In this document: piece by piece, positions 36,529 through 46,296 of the stretch | Position numbering within the stretch: the stretch's first letter is position 1 | How the letters are laid out: each line of letters opens with the position of its first letter | From: Neobacillus niacini | GTDB lineage: Bacteria > Bacillota > Bacilli > Bacillales > Cytobacillaceae | NCBI RefSeq assembly: GCF_030817595.1 | Contig: NZ_JAUSZN010000001.1 | Span: 4,409,501 to 4,473,500 of the forward strand | Length of the DNA stretch: 64,000 nt | Direction of reading: 5' to 3' | Notes under the pieces: generated by a model | Told to the model about the DNA's origin: nothing | Seen by the model: only the letters and a program-made list of their open reading frames with translations | Databases searched by the model: none | Made by a program: the position numbers and the translations under genes

Positions 36529-38259
36529 ATGGGGTTTTTAGCAAAATACATACAGAAATATTGGAAGTCTTTTAGCTTAGCAGTGTTATTTTTAACCTTT
36601 GAGGCGATAAGTGATTTGTTAATGCCAACGATCATGGCGAAAATCATAGATGTCGGTGTCGCGGGCAGGGATATAGGTTATGTGCTTAAAATGGGCGGAT
36701 TAATGCTGCTGATTACACTTTTTGGTGCGATTGCAGCTTCAACACGAAGTATATTAGCCAGTAATGTTTCGCAAAGCTTTGGATCGGAGTTACGGTCGGA
36801 CTTATATAAGAAGATCCAAACGCTATCCTTTAAAAATATTGACCGTTTTGAACGCGCGTCGTTAATCACCAGGCTGACCAACGATGTGACACAGGTACAA
36901 GTATTTGCGAATGGTTTAATGCGGATTTTTGTTAAATCCCCACTATTAGCCATCGGGGGCTTAATAATGGCGACACGCTTAAACCTTCATTTATCTGTTG
37001 TATTGATTGTAGTGGTCCCGATTGTCGCCATATTCATCATTCTAAATTTAAGACTTGGGTTCCCTATGTTCTCAAAAGTACAAAAAGCGCTTGATCGTGT
37101 AAATGGAGTCATGCGCGAGTACTTATCGGGTGTCCGTGTAGTGAAAGCCTTCAATCGTTTTGACGTTGAAGTCAACAAGTTTGAAAAAACAAATGAAGAG
37201 TTTAAAAAGCAATCGATTTCTGCAACAAGGTTAATGGCGGTATTCAGCCCAGCGATTATGCTGACGGTTAACCTTGGCATTGTCGCTGTCCTCTGGATTG
37301 GCGGCCACGGGGTGACGAATGGCAATGTGCAGGTAGGTCACATTATTGCTTTTATTAACTACATGACGCAAATTCTTTTCTCATTAATGATGATCTCGAT
37401 GGTTTTTAATATGTTTGTCCGCGCAAAAACTTCAGCCGTCAGAATAGGTGAGGTTTTTTCCGAGGAGGTTGACTTGACCTGGGAAGAGGGACAAAACTCT
37501 GCCCCCGTTGAAAAAGGAAGAATTGAGTTTAGCAATGTTTCCTTTTCTTATGAAGGAACAAGCGGGGAACCCATTTTGAAAAATATTAATCTATCAATCT
37601 TACCAGGTGAGACTGTCGGAATTATTGGCTCGACAGGCTCTGGAAAAAGTACTCTTGTTGGCTTAATTCCCCGGTTTTATGATGTCAGTGCTGGATGTAT
37701 CAAGGTCGATGGTGAGGATATACACCTCGTTGACCCTAAAAGACTGCGAGAAAAGATTGCCTTTGTCCCGCAAAAGACGATTCTTTTTACCGGAAGTGTA
37801 GAGGAAAACATTAAATGGGGAAAAGAAGACGCCTCAACTGAAGAAATCTTAAAAGCGGCAGAGATTGCCGGTGCGCATGACTTTATTAGTGCTTCTCCTG
37901 AAGGATATCAAACTAGAATCGGACAAGGCGGAGTAAACTTTTCAGGAGGCCAAAAGCAACGGCTTTCGATCGCCAGGGCTTTAATTAAAAATCCGGAAAT
38001 TTTGATCTTGGATGATAGTACCAGTGCGGTTGATGTCACCACAGAGGCTAGAATCAAAGAGGGTTTAAAAAAATATGCAAAGGGTCTGACATGCCTCCTC
38101 ATTGCCCAGCGGATCACCTCAATTATCGATGCAGATAAAATTGTGGTCATGGACCACGGGGAAATCGTTGGAATTGGAAAACACGAACAATTATTAAGAG
38201 ACTGCAGAGTTTATCAGGAAATCTATCAATCGCAAGTCGGTAAGGAGGTGGCACTCTAA
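36529..38259 (+). CDS. heterodimeric ABC exporter subunit with degenerate catalytic site
   Basis: 576 aa. Type IV ABC exporter: six helices (about residues 1-320), then nucleotide domain with Walker A GSTGSGKST, signature FSGGQKQR and Walker B ILILDDSTSAVD. The residue after Walker B is Asp, not the catalytic Glu, as in the degenerate half of heterodimers such as BmrC/LmrC/YfiB. It abuts the next gene (38260) with no gap, its likely partner. Probable multidrug efflux. Confidence 0.9.
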   Translation: MGFLAKYIQKYWKSFSLAVLFLTFEAISDLLMPTIMAKIIDVGVAGRDIGYVLKMGGLMLLITLFGAIAASTRSILASNVSQSFGSELRSDLYKKIQTLSFKNIDRFERASLITRLTNDVTQVQVFANGLMRIFVKSPLLAIGGLIMATRLNLHLSVVLIVVVPIVAIFIILNLRLGFPMFSKVQKALDRVNGVMREYLSGVRVVKAFNRFDVEVNKFEKTNEEFKKQSISATRLMAVFSPAIMLTVNLGIVAVLWIGGHGVTNGNVQVGHIIAFINYMTQILFSLMMISMVFNMFVRAKTSAVRIGEVFSEEVDLTWEEGQNSAPVEKGRIEFSNVSFSYEGTSGEPILKNINLSILPGETVGIIGSTGSGKSTLVGLIPRFYDVSAGCIKVDGEDIHLVDPKRLREKIAFVPQKTILFTGSVEENIKWGKEDASTEEILKAAEIAGAHDFISASPEGYQTRIGQGGVNFSGGQKQRLSIARALIKNPEILILDDSTSAVDVTTEARIKEGLKKYAKGLTCLLIAQRITSIIDADKIVVMDHGEIVGIGKHEQLLRDCRVYQEIYQSQVGKEVAL

Positions 38260-40122
38260 ATGTCAAAAACAGCAGATCAATCAAGTAACACACCTCCTCC
38301 CTTATCCATGCCTGGAAGACCTGGCGGCTTTTCTGGCCATCGCCGGGGAGCACCAATTGTAAAACCAAAGAACTTTAAGGAAACAATTAAGAGGTTATGG
38401 TATTATTTCGGCAATGAAAGAAGAATGCTCAGCATTGTTTTTTTATTCATTTTTTTTAGTGCAGCACTATCCTTGCTGTCACCATTTTTAATTGGAAAAG
38501 CTGTCGATGCTATAAGCTTGAAAAAACAAGTAGATTTTAATTTTCTTGAAGTCATGATTGTTATTCTAATATCAGCATTTATCTTAGACGCGGTGTTGAC
38601 TTTTCTCCAGGGCTGGCTGATGGCAGGTGTCTCGCAACGAATTGTCAAACGATTGCGTGATGCACTTTTTAAAAAACTGCAAAAACTGCCAGTTGCTTTT
38701 TTTGACAAGCGGACACATGGAGAATTAATGAGCCGGCTTTCAAACGATATTGATAATGTCAGCAGCACCATCTCGCAATCGACAACACAGCTGATGTCAG
38801 GTGTCATTGTGATTAGTGGTTCATTCATTATGATGTTGATCTTGAGTCCGATTTTGACGGTGGCGAGCTTAGTAACGGTTCCACTTGTGTTTCTGTTAAC
38901 GAAGACAATTGCAAAAAGAACCAGTGTCCTGTTTAAAGATCAGCAAATCCAGCTGGGAAAACTTAATGGACAAATTGAGGAGACCATTTCAGGCATTGAG
39001 GTAGTGAAAGCCTTTAATCATGAAGAAAAAGTGATTTCGGAGTTTGAAGAGGTCAATCAGAAACTGCGTGAGGTCGGCCTTAAGGCGCAAATTTGGTCGG
39101 GCTTTCTTATGCCAATCATGAACGTGATCAACAATTTGGGATTTGCCATTGTCGCCGTAACGGGAGGATTTCTTGCTGTTGAGAATATGATTACCGTAGG
39201 TGCGATTGCGAGCTTTATCACCTATTCTCGTCAATTTGTAAGGCCGCTTAATGATCTTGCGCAAATTTTTAATATGCTGCAGTCAGGTGTAGCTGGTGCG
39301 GAGCGCGTTTTTGAAATTCTCGACGAGCAAGAGGAACCAGATGACCTGCAGGATGCGGTTGTACTGGAAAATCCAAAGGGACATGTTGTGTTTGAAAATG
39401 TCAGCTTCGGTTACCGCGGCGATGTGCCGATTTTAAAAAATGTTAGTTTTGAAAGTAATATTGGCAGCAGTACGGCGCTAGTTGGACCAACCGGGGCGGG
39501 AAAAACGACAATCGTTAACTTGCTGACAAGGTTTTATGATGTGACAGAGGGCAGGATTTTGTTAGACGGCCGTGATATTCGGGAATATACCCGCGATAGC
39601 TTAAGAAGCTGTTTCGGCTTTGTTTTGCAGGATACTTACCTCTTTTCAGGAACCATTAAGGAAAATATTAAGTATGGAAAGCCTGGTGCAAGTGATGAGG
39701 AAGTCGTCAATGCGGCTAAGATGGCGAATGCAGATGCCTTTATTAAACGTCTGCCAAATCAGTATGAGACCATCCTCTCAGAAAACGGTGGAAACTTAAG
39801 TCAAGGGCAGCGCCAGTTGATTGCCATCGCCAGAGTGATTCTCGCAAAGCCAGCTGTATTGATTTTAGATGAGGCCACGAGCAGTATTGATACCCGTACC
39901 GAGCTTCATATTCAAGAGGCACTGCTATCTCTTATGGAGGGCAGGACAAGCTTTATTATCGCCCATCGTTTGAACACCATTCGTGACGCAGATAGAATTA
40001 TGGTGATTGAAAATGGGAACATTGTAGAACAAGGAAATCATGGGGAACTCATGGATCTCCAAGGCAGATACTATAATATGTTCTTTAATCAATTTAAAAA
40101 TGTAGAAATCGCGGTAGATTAA
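38260..40122 (+). CDS. heterodimeric ABC exporter subunit with catalytic ATP site
   Basis: 620 aa, with a Pro/Gly-rich N-terminal extension (about 35 residues) typical of the BmrD/YfiC-type subunit. Walker A GPTGAGKTT, signature LSQGQRQL (Gln in place of Gly), Walker B VLILDEATSSID with catalytic Glu, H-switch IAHRL. Together with the preceding Asp-type subunit it makes one active and one degenerate site. Starts at ATG 38260 immediately after the previous stop, GGAGGTGG upstream. Confidence 0.9.
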   Translation: MSKTADQSSNTPPPLSMPGRPGGFSGHRRGAPIVKPKNFKETIKRLWYYFGNERRMLSIVFLFIFFSAALSLLSPFLIGKAVDAISLKKQVDFNFLEVMIVILISAFILDAVLTFLQGWLMAGVSQRIVKRLRDALFKKLQKLPVAFFDKRTHGELMSRLSNDIDNVSSTISQSTTQLMSGVIVISGSFIMMLILSPILTVASLVTVPLVFLLTKTIAKRTSVLFKDQQIQLGKLNGQIEETISGIEVVKAFNHEEKVISEFEEVNQKLREVGLKAQIWSGFLMPIMNVINNLGFAIVAVTGGFLAVENMITVGAIASFITYSRQFVRPLNDLAQIFNMLQSGVAGAERVFEILDEQEEPDDLQDAVVLENPKGHVVFENVSFGYRGDVPILKNVSFESNIGSSTALVGPTGAGKTTIVNLLTRFYDVTEGRILLDGRDIREYTRDSLRSCFGFVLQDTYLFSGTIKENIKYGKPGASDEEVVNAAKMANADAFIKRLPNQYETILSENGGNLSQGQRQLIAIARVILAKPAVLILDEATSSIDTRTELHIQEALLSLMEGRTSFIIAHRLNTIRDADRIMVIENGNIVEQGNHGELMDLQGRYYNMFFNQFKNVEIAVD

Positions 40123-40179
40123 ATAATGATAAATCATTAGGGAATAATGTCACTAATGGTATCTATAAGGGGGCTGGTT

Positions 40180-41379
40180 ATGAAAAAAGAGATTTCTAAC
40201 CGGAGATTGCTCTGGGTTTCTGGTACGGGCTGGATGTTTGACGCAATGGATGTGGGGATGCTTTCCTTCATTATTGCAGCATTAAGTGTGGAGTGGGATT
40301 TAACGGCAAAACAAATGGGCTGGATTGGCAGCATTCAATCGATTGGAATGGCGGTTGGGGCATTACTTTTTGGCTTAATGGCAGACCGCATTGGCCGTAA
40401 GAATGTTTTTATTATTACCTTATTATTATTTTCAATTGGAAGTGGTATTTCTGCATTAGCGACATCCATTTCCTTCTTCCTGATTGTACGGTTCTTTATA
40501 GGAATGGGGCTAGGCGGTGAGTTGCCTGTGGCATCGACACTGGTTTCGGAAAGTGTTCCGGCAGAAAAACGAGGGAGAATTGTTGTGTTACTGGAAAGCT
40601 TTTGGGCAGCCGGCTGGTTGATTGCAGCCGTGATTTCCTATTTTATTATTCCGAAATTCGGCTGGCAAACGGCCTTGTTAATTAGTGCGACACCTGCACT
40701 GTATGCCTTATATTTAAGGATTGGTTTACCTGACTCTCCTAGATTTGAAGCGATTAAGGATAAAGAGAAGATTTCTGCCTTTCAAAGTATCGCGAATCTA
40801 TGGACCAATGAGTACCGCCGTCGGACTACTATGCTCTGGATTGTCTGGTTCTGTGTCGTCTTTTCCTATTATGGCATGTTTTTATGGCTCCCAAGTGTGA
40901 TGGTGTTGAAAGGTTTTAGTCTCATAAAAAGCTTTGGATATGTATTGATCATGACGCTTGCTCAATTACCTGGTTATTTTACAGCTGCATGGTGTATTGA
41001 AAGGTTCGGCCGAAAATTTGTACTAGCTGTTTATTTAATTGGGACAGCCATCAGTGCTTTTCTTTTTGGAAATGCAGAGTCAACGGCACTATTAATCACA
41101 TCAGGAATTCTTCTATCCTTCTTTAATCTAGGGGCATGGGGCGGATTATATGCCTATACTCCCGAACAATATCCAACGATTATCCGTGGTACGGGCTCAG
41201 GATCGGCCGCAGCATTTGGTCGATTAGGAGGAGTGCTTGGTCCGTTATTGGTTGGTTATTTAGTGGCGCAAAATACATCCATCTCCACCATCTTTACTAT
41301 CTTTTGTATATCCGTTTTCATCGCTGCATTCGCTGTAATCTTCTTAGGAAAAGAAACAAAAAATAAAGTATTAGTATAA
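40180..41379 (+). CDS. niaP: niacin transporter NiaP-like MFS protein
   Basis: 399 aa from ATG 40180 (AAGGGGGCTGGTT upstream). Twelve helices; GWMFDAMDVGMLSFIIAAL at the start, MADRIGRKNVF loop motif A, RFFIGMGLGGELPVASTLVSE, and YTPEQYPTIIRGTGSG near the end. These closely follow B. subtilis YceI/NiaP, the nicotinate permease of the aromatic-acid:H+ symporter group. No NiaR site was located. Confidence 0.82.
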   Translation: MKKEISNRRLLWVSGTGWMFDAMDVGMLSFIIAALSVEWDLTAKQMGWIGSIQSIGMAVGALLFGLMADRIGRKNVFIITLLLFSIGSGISALATSISFFLIVRFFIGMGLGGELPVASTLVSESVPAEKRGRIVVLLESFWAAGWLIAAVISYFIIPKFGWQTALLISATPALYALYLRIGLPDSPRFEAIKDKEKISAFQSIANLWTNEYRRRTTMLWIVWFCVVFSYYGMFLWLPSVMVLKGFSLIKSFGYVLIMTLAQLPGYFTAAWCIERFGRKFVLAVYLIGTAISAFLFGNAESTALLITSGILLSFFNLGAWGGLYAYTPEQYPTIIRGTGSGSAAAFGRLGGVLGPLLVGYLVAQNTSISTIFTIFCISVFIAAFAVIFLGKETKNKVLV

Positions 41380-41386
41380 TGTTAAG

Positions 41387-41427
41387 GTGAGAGAGATTTC
41401 TATTGAAGACTCTCTCTTTTATTTTTT
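41387..41427 (+). terminator. terminator of niaP-like gene
   Basis: GAGAGAGA / TCTCTCTT stem followed by T-rich tract. Confidence 0.7.
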
Positions 41428-41672
41428 AACACAGCGTGATTTTAGCCCTTTAATGCATAAAAGCCTTTGAACACAATAGTTTAACCTTATGATTATAGTA
41501 GGAATTCAACATTATACTAATTTTTCAGAATTATACTAAAATAATGCAGTTCCTACTAGACGAACAAGAAATTATTTTGTACAATGTTTTCAGAATATTA
41601 TCTTTTTTTAAACATCTCGGAGATAAACACAACGGTTAAAAGGGGACTATTAAAAAATAGGGGGTATAGACA
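41428..41672 (+). promoter_or_regulatory. liv operon upstream region with CodY-like boxes
   Basis: TGTTTTCAGAATATT (41585-41599) differs at 3 of 15 positions from the CodY consensus AATTTTCWGAAAATT; ATTTTTCAGAATTAT (41520-41534) differs at 4. Flanking GTAGGAA and TTCCTAC (about 41497-41558) form a wider dyad. Control of branched-chain amino-acid uptake by CodY would be expected. Confidence 0.45.
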
Positions 41673-42845
41673 GTGAGGAAGAAAAAGTTAGCAGGTATTT
41701 TTATGTCGTTCATGATGGCTGCAGGCGTATTAGCAGGCTGTAACTCATCAAGTACAAGCGGTCAAAAGGATGGGGAAACCATCAAAATCGGTGCCAACCT
41801 TGAACTTTCAGGCGGGGTAGCTTCTTATGGTCAGTCCATTGAAGAAGGTTTGAAATTGGCCATTGAAGAAATCAACAAAGAAGGTATTGATGGTAAGAAG
41901 CTAGAGCTTGTAACATTTGATAATAAATCAGACGCAGCTGAAGCAACAAACGGCGCCATTAAGCTGATCAGCCAAGATAAGGTTTCAGCTATTATTGGTG
42001 CAGCTACAAGTACAAATACATTAGCACAGGTGGAAATTGCACAGAAAAACAAAACGCCATTGATTACACCAACTGGTACAAACTCAACGATTACGTTCAA
42101 GGATGGGGTTCTGAATGACTTTGTATTCCGTACTTGCTTCATCGACCCATTCCAAGGTACGGTAGCAGCTAACTTTGCTTCCAAGGACCTTAAAGTTAAA
42201 AATGCTGCTATCATCATTGACAGCTCAAGTGACTATTCAAAAGGGCTAGCCTCTTCTTTCCAAAAATCGTTTGAATCAAGCGGTGGGAAAGTGGTTGCTG
42301 AAGAAGCATATGTAGCAAAGGATACTGATTTCAATGCGATCTTAACAAATATTAAAGCCAAGAATCCAGAGTTTGTTTTCCTTCCAGGGTTTTATGAAGA
42401 AGTTGGGTTAATCATCAAGCAAGCACGTGCTTTAGGCATTGATGTACCAATCATGGGAGGCGACGGCTGGGATTCTCCTACTCTAGTAGATATCGCAGGT
42501 GCTGGTTCATTAAACAACACATTCATCACAAACCACTATTCTTCGGGAGACTCTGATCCAAAAGTACAAGACTTTGTAAAAGCATTCCAAGGAAAATATA
42601 AGGATAAATCTCCAGATGCCTTTGCTGCATTAGGTTATGATACTGCCTACTTCCTTGCAGATGCGATTAAGCGTGCTGGCAGCGGCGATCCTGAGAAAAT
42701 CCGTAAAGCTCTTGAAGAAACAGATGGACTTGCAGTTGTATCTGGTAATTTAAAAGTTAACGAGAACCATGATCAGGTTAAAGCGGCAGTTATCCTTGAG
42801 TACAAAGAGGGTAAACAAGAATTTAATACAAAAGTTAATCCGTAA
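41673..42845 (+). CDS. livJ: branched-chain amino acid ABC transporter substrate-binding lipoprotein
   Basis: 390 aa, GTG start with AGGGGG upstream. Lipobox GVLAGC (Cys at about residue 23). Periplasmic-binding fold type I: IKIGANLELSGGVASYGQS, AIIGAATSTNTLA, and FLPGFYEEVGLIIKQARALG. It binds leucine/isoleucine/valine or related amides and hands them to LivHM. First gene of livJHMGF. Confidence 0.9.
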   Translation: MRKKKLAGIFMSFMMAAGVLAGCNSSSTSGQKDGETIKIGANLELSGGVASYGQSIEEGLKLAIEEINKEGIDGKKLELVTFDNKSDAAEATNGAIKLISQDKVSAIIGAATSTNTLAQVEIAQKNKTPLITPTGTNSTITFKDGVLNDFVFRTCFIDPFQGTVAANFASKDLKVKNAAIIIDSSSDYSKGLASSFQKSFESSGGKVVAEEAYVAKDTDFNAILTNIKAKNPEFVFLPGFYEEVGLIIKQARALGIDVPIMGGDGWDSPTLVDIAGAGSLNNTFITNHYSSGDSDPKVQDFVKAFQGKYKDKSPDAFAALGYDTAYFLADAIKRAGSGDPEKIRKALEETDGLAVVSGNLKVNENHDQVKAAVILEYKEGKQEFNTKVNP

Positions 42846-42928
42846 TTTTATAGAGAAAAAGAATAGGGAGAATGTGTCTCCCTATTCCCTTTTTGAAAAT
42901 AGTTTCCTAATTTTAGGAGGGTCAAGAC

Positions 42929-43807
42929 ATGGAATTTTTACAACAGCTTGTTAACGGGGTATCTTTGGGCAGTATATATGCGTTGATTGCCCTTGGTTAT
43001 ACGATGGTTTATGGAATTGTTAAATTAATAAACTTTGCCCATGGGGACGTATTCATGGTCGGTGCATTTATCGGTTTTTATTCTATTACTATATTAGATT
43101 TAGGATTTTTCCCATCCTTGCTAATTTCAATGGTAACCTGTGCCATCCTGGGAGTTTTAATTGAAAGGATTGCCTACAAACCTTTGCGTAATGCAACTAG
43201 GATTGCTGCACTTATTACGGCAATTGGAGTATCACTGTTAATTGAATATGGAGTAATTTATGTACGAGGCGCACAGCCAGAGGCATATCCAGGCGACCTT
43301 ATCCCGGCAACAAGCATTGACTTCCTGGGTGTAAAGGTTAGTAGTCAGTCATTGATGATTTTAGGTACCTCTGTCGTATTGATGGTCTTATTGCAATTTA
43401 TCGTTCATAAAACCAAAATTGGAAAAGCCATGCGTGCAGTTTCCTATGATATGGATGCTGCGAGATTAATGGGTATCAATGTTAACAATACCATTTCTGC
43501 AACTTTTGCGATTGGATCTGCGTTAGCCGGTGCGGCGGGTGTTGCTTTTGGTATGTACTATACAAAAATTGAACCATTGATGGGGATTATTCCAGGCCTT
43601 AAAGCCTTCGTTGCGGCCGTACTCGGCGGAATTGGAATTATTCCGGGTGCAATGGTTGGCGGTTTGTTGTTGGGTGTCATTGAATCACTAGTAAGTGCTG
43701 CTGGCTTCTCCTTATGGCGAGATGGCGTAGCGTTTGTCGTACTAATCTTAATTTTGATTTTCCGTCCAGCCGGTTTATTCGGTAAAAATGTACGGGAAAA
43801 AGTGTAA
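42929..43807 (+). CDS. livH: branched-chain amino acid ABC transporter permease LivH
   Basis: 292 aa. N-terminal NGVSLGSIYALIALGYTMVYGIVKLINFAHGD and the coupling segment VSYDMDAARLMGINVN are LivH signatures; about eight helices. TTTTAGGAGG precedes the ATG. Confidence 0.93.
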   Translation: MEFLQQLVNGVSLGSIYALIALGYTMVYGIVKLINFAHGDVFMVGAFIGFYSITILDLGFFPSLLISMVTCAILGVLIERIAYKPLRNATRIAALITAIGVSLLIEYGVIYVRGAQPEAYPGDLIPATSIDFLGVKVSSQSLMILGTSVVLMVLLQFIVHKTKIGKAMRAVSYDMDAARLMGINVNNTISATFAIGSALAGAAGVAFGMYYTKIEPLMGIIPGLKAFVAAVLGGIGIIPGAMVGGLLLGVIESLVSAAGFSLWRDGVAFVVLILILIFRPAGLFGKNVREKV

Positions 43808-43820
43808 GGGGGCTATAACG

Positions 43821-44795
43821 ATGAATATGCTTAAAGGTGCGAAAGGTTTTTGGTCATCAATCGTATTAGCCGTTGTTTTTGGTATTGTCATGCAATTTTT
43901 AATTACCGGAGAAATAATTAATTTCTTTTATGTAAACACACTTTATTTTATTGGTATTAACATTATTCTTGCTGCGAGCTTACATCTGATTATTGGAATT
44001 ACCGGACAGTTTTCAATTGGACATGCAGGCTTTCTTGCTGTAGGCGCTTATGCCTCAGCCATTATTACGATGAAATTAGAGCTGCCTTTCGCGCTTGGAT
44101 TAGTGGCGGGAGGAGTCGCCGCTGCAATTGCGGGCTTAATTATTGGTATTCCAACACTTCGGCTAAAAGGAGATTATCTAGCAATTGCCACACTTGGGTT
44201 TGGGGAAATTGTCCGGATTGTCTTTTTAAATATTGAATATGTCGGTGGAGCAAGCGGGATGACCGTTACGCAGCTCACTACTTGGCCATGGCTTTTCGGG
44301 AGTATCCTTTTAACACTTCTTGTCATCAGGAACTTTACGAATTCAACTCATGGACGAGCTTGTATCTCTGTTAGAGAAAATGAAATTGCGGCTGACGCCA
44401 TGGGGATCAACACAACTTACTATAAGGTAGTTGCATTTGCCATTGGAGCCTTCTTTGCTGGTGTCGCGGGTGCATTATATGCACACAACTTTTTCATTAT
44501 CCAGCCGACAAACTTCGGTTTCTTAAAATCTTTTGATATCTTAATCTTCGTTGTTCTAGGCGGATTAGGAAGCATGTCTGGTGCAGTATTGGCTGCAATC
44601 CTTTTAACAATTGTTTCTACCTTCCTGCAAAGCTATCCTGAATTACGGATGATTATTTATAGCTTAGTGTTAATCATTATGATGCTTTACCGTCCACAAG
44701 GAATTATGGGAACCAGAGAATTAACTTCATTCTTTAAGTTTGGAAAGTCTGCAAAAGGGGGAGTCAACGATGGCAGTAAAAACACCGTTGCTTAA
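43821..44795 (+). CDS. livM: branched-chain amino acid ABC transporter permease LivM
   Basis: 324 aa from ATG 43821 (AAGGGGGC upstream). Contains GITGQFSIGHAGFLAVGAYAS and the coupling loop ACISVRENEIAADAMGIN. Its 3' end overlaps livG by 26 nt. About ten helices. Confidence 0.93.
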   Translation: MNMLKGAKGFWSSIVLAVVFGIVMQFLITGEIINFFYVNTLYFIGINIILAASLHLIIGITGQFSIGHAGFLAVGAYASAIITMKLELPFALGLVAGGVAAAIAGLIIGIPTLRLKGDYLAIATLGFGEIVRIVFLNIEYVGGASGMTVTQLTTWPWLFGSILLTLLVIRNFTNSTHGRACISVRENEIAADAMGINTTYYKVVAFAIGAFFAGVAGALYAHNFFIIQPTNFGFLKSFDILIFVVLGGLGSMSGAVLAAILLTIVSTFLQSYPELRMIIYSLVLIIMMLYRPQGIMGTRELTSFFKFGKSAKGGVNDGSKNTVA

Positions 44796-45549
44796 AGTAA
44801 ATAATGCAGGCATCCGTTTTGGCGGATTAAAGGCTGTTTCAGACGTGAACCTCGAATTAAAGCAAGGTGAGTTAGTTGGTTTGATTGGACCGAATGGTGC
44901 CGGTAAAACCACATTCTTCAACTTGTTAACAGGTGTCTATGTACCAACTGAAGGCAGTATTGAGTTGGCTGGAGACAAATTAAATGGATTAGCGCCCTAT
45001 AAGATTACTAAAAAGGGAATCAGCAGAACCTTTCAAAATATTCGTTTGTTTAATGAATTGTCGGTGCTCGATAATGTAAAGGTAGCCTATCACTCCCTTG
45101 CTAAGCATTCGATTATGAGTTCGATCTTCCGCCTCCCTAAGCACTTTTCAGAGGAAAAGTATATGGAGGAAAAAGCGGTAGAGTTTTTGAAAATCTTTAA
45201 CCTAGATAATGTTATGCATGAAACGGCGAAAAACCTGCCATACGGCCAGCAGCGCCGTCTAGAGATTGCCAGGGCGCTGGCAGCGAATCCGAAATTATTG
45301 CTGCTTGATGAACCTGCAGCGGGTATGAACCCACAGGAAACAGAAGAATTAATGAATTTAATTGCCTTAATTCGTAAACGGTTTGATTTAACGATTCTTT
45401 TAATTGAGCATGATATGCTTCTCGTCATGGGTGTATGTGAGCGAATCTATGTACTTGACCATGGTCAACTAATTGCGGAAGGAACTCCTGAGCAAATCAG
45501 AAATAATCCAAAAGTCATCGAGGCGTATCTTGGGGAGGAGGTTTCGTAA
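44770..45549 (+). CDS. livG: branched-chain amino acid ABC transporter ATPase LivG
   Basis: 259 aa from ATG 44770, which has AAAGGGGGAG upstream inside the end of livM. Walker A GPNGAGKTT, signature LPYGQQRR, Walker B LLLLDEPAAGMNP (the LivG-type AAGMNP), H-switch IEHD. Overlaps livF by one base (TAATG). Confidence 0.94.
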   Translation: MAVKTPLLKVNNAGIRFGGLKAVSDVNLELKQGELVGLIGPNGAGKTTFFNLLTGVYVPTEGSIELAGDKLNGLAPYKITKKGISRTFQNIRLFNELSVLDNVKVAYHSLAKHSIMSSIFRLPKHFSEEKYMEEKAVEFLKIFNLDNVMHETAKNLPYGQQRRLEIARALAANPKLLLLDEPAAGMNPQETEELMNLIALIRKRFDLTILLIEHDMLLVMGVCERIYVLDHGQLIAEGTPEQIRNNPKVIEAYLGEEVS

Positions 45550-46256
45550 TGCTGAAAATTGAAGATATCAATGTATATTATGGCAATATCCATGCCTTAA
45601 AGGGCGTTTCTCTCGATATTAACGAAGGGGAAATCGTGACCTTGATTGGAGCGAATGGTGCAGGGAAAAGTACGCTCTTAAAAACGATTTCTGGATTACT
45701 AAAGCCAAAGAACGGAAACATTTTGTTTGAGGGTCAACCGATTTCCGGCAAGGTAGCACAGGCGATTGTGAAACAGGGGCTTTCTCATGTTCCTGAAGGC
45801 CGTCGTGTTTTTGCTAATATGTCTGTAGAAGAGAACCTTGAATTGGGTGCTTATTTACGGAAGGATAAACAAGGGATTAAGGATGACTTTGAAAAGGTCT
45901 ATAACCTGTTCCCGCGTCTTCTTGAGCGGAGGAAGCAAATGTCTGGTACCTTATCAGGCGGGGAGCAGCAAATGCTTGCTATGGGCCGCGCTTTGATGGC
46001 ACGCCCGAAGCTTTTACTATTAGACGAGCCTTCAATGGGACTTGCCCCCCTTTTAGTTAAAACGATTTTCAGAATCATTGAAGAGATTAACAAGTCTGGT
46101 ACTACAATCCTGTTGGTGGAGCAGAATGCAAACATGGCATTATCGATTGCAGACCGCGCTTATGTTATTGAGACAGGAAAAATCGTCCTATCAGGTTCCT
46201 CCGATGAATTAAATCAGAGCGATCAGATAAGAATGGCCTACCTTGGTGGACATTAA
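45549..46256 (+). CDS. livF: branched-chain amino acid ABC transporter ATPase LivF
   Basis: 235 aa, the usual LivF length. Walker A GANGAGKST, VPEGRRVFANMSVEENLELGA, signature LSGGEQQM, Walker B LLLLDEPSMGLAP. Last gene of the operon, followed by a strong terminator. Confidence 0.94.
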   Translation: MLKIEDINVYYGNIHALKGVSLDINEGEIVTLIGANGAGKSTLLKTISGLLKPKNGNILFEGQPISGKVAQAIVKQGLSHVPEGRRVFANMSVEENLELGAYLRKDKQGIKDDFEKVYNLFPRLLERRKQMSGTLSGGEQQMLAMGRALMARPKLLLLDEPSMGLAPLLVKTIFRIIEEINKSGTTILLVEQNANMALSIADRAYVIETGKIVLSGSSDELNQSDQIRMAYLGGH

Positions 46257-46290
46257 AAGACATGTGACTTTTTCACATGTCTTTTTTCTT
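46255..46290. terminator. bidirectional terminator (livF / radical SAM gene)
   Basis: AAAAGACATGTGA / TCACATGTCTTTT stem with T-run. Confidence 0.85.
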
Positions 46291-46296
46291 GGACTA

